A stretch of DNA of 22,007 bases from Azolla pinnata. Taxonomy: Eukaryota; Streptophyta; Polypodiopsida; Salviniales; Salviniaceae. How positions within the stretch are numbered: the stretch's first letter is position 1; every line of letters begins with the position of its first letter. The translations under genes were made by a program, and so were the position numbers. Positions 1 through 8,650 of this stretch are shown one piece after another. The stretch lies in the NCBI GenBank assembly GCA_037176905.1, contig JBBBWG010026447.1, forward strand, positions 1 to 22,007, in the 5' to 3' direction. The notes under the pieces are model-generated. The model ran no database searches and had not been told where the DNA came from. It saw nothing but the letters and a program-made list of their open reading frames with translations.

Positions 1-43
1 TTGACCAAGGGCAGGAAAAGTCAAGGAGTTGACCGAGAGTCAA
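1..43. promoter_or_regulatory. W-box cluster upstream of PDIL5-1
   Basis: Four TTGAC cores (WRKY-binding W-box core) lie within 43 bp. Two are on the plus strand (1-5, 29-33) and two on the minus strand (20-24, 39-43). They sit 78-120 bp upstream of the PDIL5-1 ATG, before a pyrimidine-rich stretch (about 55-110) that looks like a plant 5' leader. W-boxes are known WRKY sites in defence and stress genes. That they work here is inference, and the window starts at the first core, so more may lie outside. Confidence 0.4.
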
Positions 44-120
44 AGAGGCGAGCGCCATTCTTGGAGACTCTTCTCTTCTTCTTTCTGTTCTGCTCCGCTT
101 CTGCTCTCTGATTTTCAGCG

Positions 121-2849
121 ATGAGACCTTGCCCGATTTCGTCGCTGCTGCTCGTCGTCCCCCTGCTCTTCTCCTCCACCTTCGCACCTGCGTCTGCCGA
201 TGTCCTCTCCCTCGACGATGCCATCTTCACTGACAAGGTGCGCTTTGCAAACCCTCCCCTCAAGCTCGGGTGCGCATGGTGCATATTTTCTTCCGCATCA
301 TGGTCTTGTTTCCTTTTTCCTCTGCAATGTTTTTTCCGTGGTTTGTTTCCCCATGGCTCTCCCCACGCGTTTATAGATGCATAGAGGGCACACGATCTCC
401 CTTTTCTATCTGTCCATGGGCTACCGTGTGTAAATTGAACTAAATGCTCTCTCTCTCTGTCGGAGATGAACAATGCTGGTCTTATGAGAGGTATATCAAT
501 TTTCAAGAGGAAGTTTTTGATTTGATTTAGAGATCATGGGTATGCTGAACTGATTTAGGGATCGTCACTTTGGTATAAAGATCAGTCACCTTTGGTATAT
601 ATTTCATCAATAATGTGCTAGTATAGAAGCCAAACACATCAAAATAGATACTGGTCGCCAGTGGTAGAAATTGGCTACTTTGATATAGAATTCGACACCA
701 TCACATTTTCTTTATAAATGTGTGGCTTTGATTTAGAAAATGAAGCTTTGTGTATATGAATCAATTATTTTCGTGTAGAAAGCATCGTCTGGATACAGGG
801 ATTGCGAGTTTGATATATTGATTAGTCACCTTGATAGAGCTAATTTTGGGTATGAGAATTAATGACTTCGGTATAGGAAATAATTACTTTGTTTACAGGG
901 TTTCATTTTCTTTGATATAGGAAGCGAAACGATATGTGTGTGCTCACACATCTGGCAGTGTGGTAATGACCGAGGGATTTATTGCAGAATTTTCTAGTCT
1001 GGCTTATATCTTAAGAGTAAGCTGTTTCAGTAAGGAGCTGTTTTAGAGTGAGTTCCTTGCCATATTGGCTGTTTAGTGGGTGTGCGGAAGTGTGTCTTGA
1101 AAAGGGAATATCAAAACTAATACCACAGTATTTCTTTCAGTACAAGGAGCCTCCTTGTTTGAACTATAGCAGCAATGCATTAGGTGTTCGATTTCCCTCC
1201 ACTCTCTCTGGCAGAGAAATGTATAAAAGCCTTTGATATGGGTCTGTAAAACAGCACAAAAATTAACCCCATGTCAAGTGTGGTGACTACCTCAAGAGCA
1301 AGTATGCATGTAGTATGTTAAATATGAGAACATATGATAATTTGTTTTGAGTTGATTAGCAACAAACTCATCATAGTTTTTCTTTCTCTTACCTTTTCAG
1401 ATAAAGGAAAAGGACAGCCTTTGGTTTGTCAAGTTTTGTGTGCCTTGGTGTAAGCATTGGTAGGTGGTCAACTTTGAACACCAAATTGAACTTGAATTTG
1501 CACAGCTCTAGATTTTCATCGTTTTTGCCAGATTTTTGTGGACGAGGAAAGTGGTTTCATCGGTAAAAATTTGAGAAAAATATTGCAATTATTCCAACAA
1601 AATGCTAAAAGACTGTATTTTTAAATTCTCTGATAGTGGCAACTGTCGCCTGTTAAGCTAACATGAAACTGAAACAAGAGCAGACGAATTATTAGAACAA
1701 AAGCAGACCAATTAGCAAATATAGGTCAGGAATGTCAGTGAATGAAGAGAAATATAGATTAAACTGCAGAAAAGTGTCATTCTTGGTCCATTTAACACAA
1801 GAACATGATCCAGCTATATGTATCGACTGAGAAATGCTATCAACACAGTCATTGTAGTGGTTACATTTTCTCTCTTGTTACCTTTGTTTCACAACAGAGA
1901 TAATCTGCTCTGCACAAAATCTAACAATCATGACTGTTGATTCACCCATCAATTTTGAGCTTCCTGAAAATCTGTTTATAGAAGAGGGAGTCGACCTGAA
2001 ACAGAAAACACAGAAAAACAAGAGACTTTACGAGTGTAGGGCCAGAAGAAAACAGTGTTATGATGTTTGTGTTTACATTTTAATTATAAAATAGTCTATG
2101 ATGCATTCTCAAAGAAGCACCTACTAATATTGTGGGGTACAGCAAGCAGGCGCAATCAATATGGGAAGAGTTGGGTAAAGATGTAGATTTGGAAGATGGT
2201 GTTGAGATTGCTGAAGTTGATTGTACAACAAGCAAGGCGACATGTACAAGTGTAGGGATTCGATCATATCCAACTCTGAAGTTGTTCTATGATGGGGAGG
2301 ACCATAAGACATACAAAGGTAGTGCTTCGTTATATAACTGTGAAGTGTTTCGTTTGAGTGAATCAGCTGGAAAACTTGGAAATCGAACAATAAAACTTCG
2401 TGATTATAGTTGCCAAAACTTTACATCCACCTAGATATAACATGTTGGTGAACACGGTTGTCCTATCTTGATTTCTCACAGTGCTTTACCATTATGTGGT
2501 GTCCATCTATGTTATGCTTCGTATTCTGCTTTGGAGTGAATTGAAAGTTTCAATGTGCATTCTCTTCAAGGTTTACAAAACCCTGTTTGAGCATTTTGGA
2601 ACCTTGGTTTCCTGCATACACCATATTGATGTCTTTGTCATGTGCCCATCTTTTGGGGCATGAGGGTTGTTTTGTAAGTTATATTAATGAATATTAGGTG
2701 AAAACATTGTTTCTATGTAAATGTACCAAAGCCTTTTTCTGATCCATGTTATTGCTGATGCTGTAGGAAAGCGTGAGCTCACAGGGCTAAAGAGCTTTGT
2801 TATTGAAGCTGCGCAGAATCTTACCAATGCGATTCATGAAGAACTTTGA
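121..2849 (+). CDS. PDIL5-1: Protein disulfide isomerase-like 5-1 (PDIL5-1), complete, 4 exons
   Basis: Exons 121-237, 1401-1459, 2143-2318 and 2767-2849 have GT/AG borders and join in frame to 144 aa; Arabidopsis PDIL5-1 is about 146 aa. Residues 1-26 form a signal peptide (MRPCPISS, then a Leu/Val core ending PASA). The mature part is a single thioredoxin domain: KIKEKDSLWFVKFCVPWCKHC has the redox motif WCKHC, whose second Cys codon is split by the exon 2/3 junction. EVDCTTSKATC and SYPTLKLFYDGE, with the cis-proline, follow. The protein ends in HEEL, a variant of the H/KDEL ER-retention signal. Family role: thiol-disulfide exchange during folding in the ER. The barley orthologue is the bymovirus susceptibility factor at rym11. 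The ATG chosen is the only one that gives a signal peptide. A decayed partial copy lies downstream at 6690-7280. Confidence 0.95.
398..1362 (+). repeat. PDIL5-1 intron 1 segment, donor of the copy at 3914-4876
   Basis: This 965-bp part of intron 1 (238-1400) recurs at 3914-4876 with about 94% identity by eye. Part of it (about 535-930) is itself a degenerate short-period repeat: forms of TTTGATATAG or TTTGGTATA followed by AATTAGTCAC recur every 25-40 bp. The rest, including the stretch to 1362, looks unique. I see no terminal inverted repeats or coding sequence that would make it a transposon. It is called the donor because the other copy is the one flanked by direct repeats. Confidence 0.75.
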
Positions 2850-3280
2850 GTTGTATGCCATTTGGAGAGGGCTTGTGAACTTTGTGTCGATGACATATCT
2901 TATAGTCTGAATGATACTTTAGATGGACATTTTTGAGATCACAGAGGCATGTAGGAAAGATTAGAAAGCTATAAATTTGATGCTAAGATCCTATTTCTAA
3001 ATGGTGCTGATGAAAAATGAAGGACCTATAATTATTGTTGTTTATATTTATATGTATGCTTCGAAGACCTTATGGACAGCCCGAATCTTACGTTCTTTGA
3101 AAGACTTGTGACTCTATGCATCATGATCATGTGTAATTTCACCAGTTTGACCATGTGTAGTTCCAACAGGTCAATGAAGGCAAATTCTGAAACTTCAAAA
3201 TTGCTCTTCAAAAATATTTGGATGGTAAGTAGTTATATATACAACTTTTGAAAAGTGTTAGTGGTTTTTAGTAGATGTAA
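2850..3280. other. PDIL5-1 3' UTR and downstream spacer
   Basis: This AT-rich sequence follows the PDIL5-1 stop codon and has no open frame of note. Parts of it (2850-2880, 2940-3000 and about 3120-3215) align with the decayed copy at 7080-7280, so the old duplication extended past the stop codon. No clear polyadenylation signal could be fixed. Confidence 0.5.
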
Positions 3281-3360
3281 TAATCACTCTATCAGTGGGT
3301 AAAGAGTGGTGAATAAGGTATAATCACTCTATCAGTGGGTAAAGAGTGGTGAGTAAGCTA
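3281..3360 (+). repeat. 40-bp tandem duplication with an internal stem
   Basis: Two adjacent 40-bp units (3281-3320, 3321-3360) differ at 2 positions. Each contains CACTCT and AGAGTG separated by about 12 bases, so each could form a small stem-loop. There is no coding role. The near identity of the units points to a recent duplication. Confidence 0.9.
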
Positions 3361-3456
3361 AAGATCACTAAAATCGGAGTTCAAACGAGAAAGTTATGAA
3401 GAAAACACTGATTAGGTCTCTCAGCTTTTCTTCTTCTCGCCATCGCCCTTGCATTT

Positions 3457-3506
3457 TTTCTTCTTCTTCTTCTTCTTCTTCTTCTTCTTCTTCTTCTTCT
3501 TCTTCC
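3457..3506 (+). repeat. (TTC)n microsatellite
   Basis: About 16 uninterrupted TTC units (GAA on the other strand). They create long poly-Ser, poly-Phe and poly-Glu/Arg frames on both strands that are not genes. The region before it (3361-3456) has no recognised content. Confidence 0.95.
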
Positions 3507-3560
3507 CTCTCGCTTTCCTCTTCTTTCTTCTTTCTTTGTTCTTCTGTGAGAGCTCTCTCC

Positions 3561-3690
3561 GTTCGTCTGCCGTCCGTTTGCCGTCCGTTTGCCGTCTTCC
3601 GGCCGTCTGCTTGCCGTCTTCCGGCCGTCTTCCGGCCGTCTGCTTGCCGTCTTCCGGCCGTCTTCATGCCATCTTCCTTCCGTCGCCTGC
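3561..3690 (+). repeat. CCGTC-based minisatellite
   Basis: A short-period array made of CCGTCCGTTTG, CCGTCTGCTTG and CCGTCTTCCGG words. A higher-order block of about 33 bp (CCGTCTGCTTG, then CCGTCTTCCGG twice) is seen at least twice. It is far more GC-rich than its surroundings and has no counterpart at the PDIL5-1 locus. Confidence 0.85.
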
Positions 3691-3801
3691 CAGGTACACA
3701 GACAAACACCGCTTTGATGCTCGCATATGTACATATACATAGACATGCATCCGTACATGCAAATGCACATGAACCGCACGCATGCAATGCACTTGCATCC
3801 A

Positions 3802-3891
3802 CAATCTGCATCCATCTTCCTTTCGATTTTGCGAGGCTGAAGCCGTTGGATAGCTTTGACATGCACACATGCTGGCTACCTTACAAGCATG
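3802..3891 (+). repeat. 90-bp direct repeat, left copy (A)
   Basis: It starts CAATCTGCATCC and ends CTTACAAGCATG. The same 90 bp recurs at 4874-4963 with 2 differences. The pair brackets the intron 1 copy almost exactly: A ends 22 bp before that copy starts, and A' overlaps its last bases (CAA). This is the form of a long target-site duplication. Confidence 0.9.
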
Positions 3892-3913
3892 TGTGTCCAT
3901 GGGCTACCGTGTG

Positions 3914-4876
3914 TCCCTTTTCTGTCTGTCCATGGGCTACCGTGTGTAAATTGAGCAAAATGCTCTCTCTCTCTCTCTCTCTCTCGGAAATTAAAAATGC
4001 TGGTCTTATGAGAGGTATATCAATTTCCAAGAGGAAGTTTTTTGATTTGATGTAGAGATCATGGGTATGCTGAACTGATTTAGGGATCGTCACTTCGGTG
4101 TAAAGATCAGTCACCTTTGGTATATATGTCATCAGTAATGTGCTAGTATAGAAGCCAACACATCAAATTAGATACTGGTCTTCAGTGGTAGAAATTAGCT
4201 ACTTTGATATAGAATTCGACACCATCACATTTTCTTTATAAATGTGTGGCTTTGATTTAGAAAATGAAGCTTTGTGTATATGAATAAATTATTTTCGTGT
4301 AGAAAGCATCATCTGGATACAGGGATCGCTAGTTTGATATATTGATTAGTCCCATTGATAGAGATAATTTTGGGCATGAAAATTAATGTCTTCTGGATAG
4401 GAAATAATTACTTTGTTTACAGGGTCTCATTTTCTTTGATATAGGAAGCGAAACGATATGTGTGTGCTCACACATCTGGCAGTGTGGTAATGACTGAGTG
4501 ATCTATTGCAGAATTTTCTAGTCAGGCTTATATCTTAAGAGTAAGCTGTTTCAGTAAGGAGCTGTTTTAGAGTGAGTTCCTTGCCATATTGGCTGTTTGG
4601 TGGGTGTGTCTTGCAAAGGGAATATCAAAACTGATACCACAGTATTTCTTTCAGTACAAGGAGCCTCCTTGTTTGAACTATAGCAGCAATGCATTAGGCG
4701 CTCAATTTCCCACCACACCCTCTGGCAGAGAAATGTATAAAAGCCTTTGATATGGGTTTGTAAAACAGCACAAAAAGTGACCCCATGTCAAGTGTGGTGA
4801 CTACCTCAAGAGCAAGTATGCATGTAGTATGTTAAATATGAGAACATATGATAATTTGTTTTGAGTTGATTAGCAA
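3914..4876 (+). repeat. Second copy of PDIL5-1 intron 1 sequence
   Basis: It aligns end to end with 398-1362 at about 94% identity, with a deletion of about 10 bp near 4607 and a longer CT run at 3962-3985. A 19-bp word, TCCATGGGCTACCGTGTGT, is doubled at its left edge (3896-3914 and 3929-3947). No PDIL5-1 exon accompanies it: exon 1 is absent upstream, and exon 2, which should follow about 40 bp after the homology ends, is replaced by repeat A'. It is therefore an intron fragment and not a remnant of a whole gene copy. Confidence 0.9.
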
Positions 4877-4963
4877 TCTGCATCCATCTTCCTTTCGATT
4901 TTGCGAGGCTGAAGCCGTTGGATAGCTTTGACATGCACACATGCTGGCTAGCTTACAAACATG
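4874..4963 (+). repeat. 90-bp direct repeat, right copy (A')
   Basis: It is 88/90 identical to 3802-3891 and is followed by an ATGC run (4962-4977). Its first three bases are shared with the end of the intron 1 copy, which suggests microhomology at the junction. From 4964 to the ATG at 5130 lies the presumed leader and promoter of the next gene, where no element could be fixed. Confidence 0.9.
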
Positions 4964-5129
4964 CATGCATGCATGCCGATTACATTCGCCTTGTGAACGC
5001 AGATAACCTTCGTGTACATTCAAGTAATTTAATTACTTTTCCTTTTTGGTACTTGGCAATGCTGTGCTTAACTTTAGCGGTGCCGGATATCACACAAAGG
5101 AAGAAAGTAAAAGGGTCCAGAGATAAGAA

Positions 5130-6655
5130 ATGGCAGATCCAAAAGAAGAAGAGAGGAAATGGATGAAAAGGAAAGTGGATGCAGGTTCATCAGAAGATCC
5201 AGTATCACCAAAGCCTCCAAGGTCACCAAAACTTCTAGGTTCACCAGCATCACCTCCACCTAGTGCTTTGGATGTAAAGTCATTTAGGCTCAATTATCCA
5301 TGGATTAGTATTCAGTCGACGGAGGAAAATATGGGGAAATTTTCATGCACTGAATTCATGGACATAGATGCATTAAGCTGTTTTATGGAATATGTATTTT
5401 TCTCAATGGAAGGAAATAAGGATATGTGGTATGGACGCGAAGGATTCACATTGAGTGGTGAGAGGACTAGTAAGCCTTTCCACCTTAGTTTTTTTGCTTC
5501 TCTTTGTACGTTATCGAAGGCTTTCTGGTCTTTTAAGAAAATGAAAAAGGAGTTAAAGCAAAGAAGGGACGACCAAAAACAGAAAGAAGAAGTGAAGCAA
5601 GGACAGAAACAAATGGAGAAATCAAACGACGAAGTCATTTCCACTCACCTCCAAGTGAGCGATAGTGCATCTTCGACCGAAGGTGTGATATATACAGATC
5701 AAGATTCCCCTGATAGTGCATCTTGGACTGAAGGTGTGATATATAATCACGAAGTAAAGAGTGGTCGAGGATTTGCAGACATTACGATTACCGGTTTTAA
5801 TAAACAGTTTTTGAAGGAAAATGGATTGGACCCTATAGGGCAAAAGACGGTAATGAAAGCTTTCTTGGCAAGGAAATTGAGAACCACTGCAGTAATCGAG
5901 TTAAAAGATGATTCGGTTAGTCTTATTCTTTTTACCCTCATATTTAAATTAAGTTTAATATTGAATTTCTCATTGTAGTGATTCTCTAATTAAAAGGCAG
6001 GTCTTTCCTGATGGTTTCCATGCTGGAATATGTCAATGTGCTTCATATGCAATTCATCAAGTCACAGAAAATATGGATGTATATAAAGATAAGCCAATTT
6101 ATCTTTTAGTATGTGCAAACAAGAATTGGGGTGTCGGCACATTAACCATAACAGGTACGAAGCAAGAGGAGAGAGAGGAGAATGTATGTGGTGACCATCT
6201 AGTGCATATATTATGAGGTAAGTGTTATATATCATTTCTCTCGTGACTTTATTTTTTTATTATCTAATTTGCTTATTTGTATATTTGCAATAGATATTTG
6301 AGCGTTCGCTGTCTTATCGTTACGTAAGCAATGGTGATTTTTGGTTGATCCAATCCCTTCTGAGATTGATGCTCGGGGATAAAGTTTTGCAGGTAAACAA
6401 GAATTAGCAATTTTAAGATTGTATTACGGTTTTGATTAACCAAAATAAAGGGAAAAATTGTGTTTGTTTGGTTAGCTGAAAAAACGTGTCAGTTGGTTTT
6501 ATATGGACTGATCTGTGCAGATTAATGTAGAGGATGCACGTAAAGTGATAGAAATCTGTAAAGACCAGGAGAAAAAAACTTTAGACTATCTAAAATCTTG
6601 GAGTGAGCATGTAGTATATCATCAGTTGAAGTCATGGAAAATGGAGAAACCATGA
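5130..6655 (+). CDS. Unrecognised 400-aa protein, possible PD-(D/E)XK nuclease-type domain, 4 exons
   Basis: I do not recognise this gene. Exons 5130-5915, 6001-6183, 6294-6392 and 6521-6655 all break between codons and use GT/AG sites (donors gttagt, gtatgt, gtaaac), giving 400 codons with no interruption. A TAA lies in frame two codons before the ATG, and the ATG has purine at -3 and G at +4. Residues 11-17 (WMKRKVD) look like a nuclear localisation signal. Residues 24-44 are rich in SP sites. Residues 136-165 form a charged, Lys/Gln-rich helix that could coil. DSA(S/W)TEGVIY is duplicated at 178-188 and 195-205. Residues 212-312 read as GRGFAD (Asp217), AVIELK (Glu257, Lys259), CQCASY (Gln274, Tyr278) and KPIYLLV, which is the order of D, ExK and QxxxY motifs in PD-(D/E)XK folds. 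The fold call is inference. It sits where the duplicated PDIL5-1 body should be. Exon 1 could also read through to a stop at 5978 (282 aa). Confidence 0.62.
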
Positions 6656-6689
6656 GAACAGGTAAATTCTTCTCCTGTCTTGCATTACC

Positions 6690-7280
6690 CAAATATAACA
6701 TGTTGATGAACACGCTTCTCCTATCTTGAATTCTCGGTGTTTTACCATTCTGTGGTGTTCTGTATTCTTCTTTGGGGTGCATTGCAAGCTTCAATGTGCA
6801 TTTTCTTGAAAGGCATACGAAACCCACACAGGCTTGTTTGAGCATCTAGAAACTCGATTTCCTGCATATATCGCATTGATGTCTTTGTCATGCCCTAATT
6901 TTTTAGCATTAGGTTTGTTTTTTAAGTTTTCTTAATGAATATTAGGTGATAATTTATTTCGTAACGAAACCTTTTTGTGATCCATGTTATTGGCGATGCT
7001 GTAGGAGTGTGAGCTCACTAGGCTGAAGAACTTCAGAAGCTGCACCGAATCTTACCAATGCAATTGATGTGAACTTTTGAGGTGTATGCCATTTGGGGAG
7101 CGCTTTTTGAGAATGTCACAGAGGCACGTTGGAAAGATAAGAAGGTTATTAGTTAAGTGCAAAGGAAGATCCTATTTCCAAATTATGCCGACTGTATATC
7201 TTGCATATAATTTCACCAGTTGGATCATGTGTAGTTTCAACAAGTCAAGGATGGCTAGAAAACAGATTTTTTGAAACTTA
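6690..7280 (+). pseudogene. Decayed 3' copy of PDIL5-1 (intron 3, exon 4, 3' flank)
   Basis: It aligns collinearly with about 2437-3215, at roughly 75-80% identity by eye with gaps: intron 3 (ATATAACATGTTG onward), the exon 4 acceptor (GCTGTAG at about 6999-7005), exon 4 and the 3' flank. The exon 4 counterpart (about 7006-7080) keeps words such as GTGAGCTCAC and AATCTTACCAATGC, but the reading frame is lost through internal deletions and an early stop. Exons 1-3 are missing. This is a host gene fragment left by an old tandem duplication, clearly older than the intron 1 copy at 3914-4876. Confidence 0.88.
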
Positions 7281-7445
7281 CATCGCACTTCAAGTGTGGG
7301 CCATTCAAGTTCTTGCAGACTAACTAGTGTGTACTAAAACAATCAAGCTTCAAGATCGCTTAATATTACATTTGCTGGTAGAGTTTTGTTCTCAATCATA
7401 TGTTACAAGTTTTGGGGTGTTTGTTGTTAAGATATGGTCAATTAT

Positions 7446-7625
7446 GAAGCTAACCATAGGTAAGGAATGATTGTGTACACATATTGTGTGGCATTCAGAG
7501 ATGGCAGATTTATGAAGCAAACCATAGGTAAGGTATGATTGTCAATTGAGGCTCATTGCGGTACTGAATTGCTGACATAGCTACGAAGCCTTAAACCACA
7601 GGTAAAGGTAGGTACGATTGTTTGC
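7446..7625 (+). repeat. Three degenerate repeats of about 70 bp
   Basis: The word GAAGC-(T/A)AACCATAGGTAAGG-(T/A)ATGATTGT starts at 7446 and 7514. A weaker form (GAAGCCTTAAACCACAGGTAAAGG) starts at 7585. The spacing is 68 and 71 bp. Each copy contains a GGTAAG donor-like word, but no flanking exon is apparent. Confidence 0.65.
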
Positions 7626-8582
7626 TTTGAAGTGTTTTGGTGCAGTGGATGTTATGCCATTTATATATGACTTTTGTGATGTGTAAGCATTTTTTATAGT
7701 GTAATAATCTTGTGAAGAAGAACGCAGCAATCAATGAGGAAACAATTATCACAATCAGTCGTAACTGACCTTATATGATTGATCTTACTTCCTTCACTTA
7801 TCTTCTATGATTGATCTTAACATCAACCTTCGTGCCAATCATAAATACAAAACTTCCAGGAATTTTATATGACATGATTCCTCTCATTCATATTCCACTA
7901 AGAACCAAATGCCGAAAAGATCGTGTCTTATTGATAATATCTTTTCTAGAGCTACATGCAATTTCCTCTCTATAGTGTCATTTTGGCCACAGAATCGAAC
8001 GATGTTAATTGAACAAGGGTGTGTGCACACATGCTTATTGCTTGCTTGGATTTACTTTCCTCTTATCTACCAAAGTGGAAGTAGTATTAACACCTTTGCA
8101 TTCTCAACACAAAAAATTCTTCTGTACAACATGATTTGCCACACAATAGTTTCACATGCCTTAGTATCACAGGACCATTCTCATCCTCCCAGCCTTGCAA
8201 TCAAAACATAATTCTCAATTAGTTAAAAGGCTGAACAAACCAATATCTTAAACGCTGAACAAAACAATATAGATATTCAAGAAGTGGTTTTAGAGCTATC
8301 TACGACTGTAGCATACTCGGCAAAAGCAGATAAAAGGTCAGAAGCTCCAGCTTTACAGAATTTGTATTAGGCTTATGCATACCTTCGTTGAATGCCAGTT
8401 TGTCAGATTTTGGTATCCGCCTATGTATATGCCTTGTTAAAAAATACTCTCATTACATGCAGTGTAAACCCAAATTCTTTCTTTTATTTTTCTTAAACTG
8501 TCCTCATGCTTTCTTTGGATTCAGTTAGCATTTTGCTTATGGAATAAACCACAAACAACATAAAGCCTTTGAAGATGAATAA
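7626..8582. other. Intergenic region between the PDIL5-1 duplication and BIG
   Basis: AT-rich sequence with no gene that I can support. A 100-codon plus-strand frame at 7909-8211 has no recognisable motif. The right-hand part probably contains the BIG 3' UTR and polyadenylation site (minus strand), whose end cannot be fixed. Confidence 0.5.
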
Positions 8583-8610
8583 CAAAACATCCCTTGTATA
8601 GGATGTTTTG
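8583..8610 (-). other. Perfect 10-bp hairpin in the presumed BIG 3' UTR
   Basis: CAAAACATCC (8583-8592) and GGATGTTTTG (8601-8610) are exact inverted repeats around an 8-base loop. They start 40 nt beyond the BIG stop codon. The stem would be transcribed in the 3' UTR. Its function is unknown. Confidence 0.7.
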
Positions 8611-8650
8611 ACCATTGGAAAATACCTCTATTGCTGTTTGCTAGGAGACA

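Noticed and set aside
121-384. A plus-strand 87-codon frame starting at the PDIL5-1 ATG and read without splicing
   Set aside because: After AAG at 237 a GTGCGC donor follows. Splicing to 1401 restores the conserved DKIKEKD sequence, so the extension is intron read-through.
3361-3420. A possible retroelement edge, because the word AATCGGAGTTCAAACGAGAA seemed familiar from plant repeats
   Set aside because: No long terminal repeat pair, primer site or coding remnant is visible nearby, so a virus-like element cannot be supported.
3368-4055. Long overlapping frames on both strands (up to 219 codons)
   Set aside because: They are poly-Ser, poly-Phe or Glu/Arg products of the TTC microsatellite and the CCGTC minisatellite, then run into copied intron sequence. 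There are no splice or domain signals.
7909-8211. A 100-codon plus-strand frame in the spacer
   Set aside because: It has no domain, a composition like its surroundings, no promoter signal and no splice partner.
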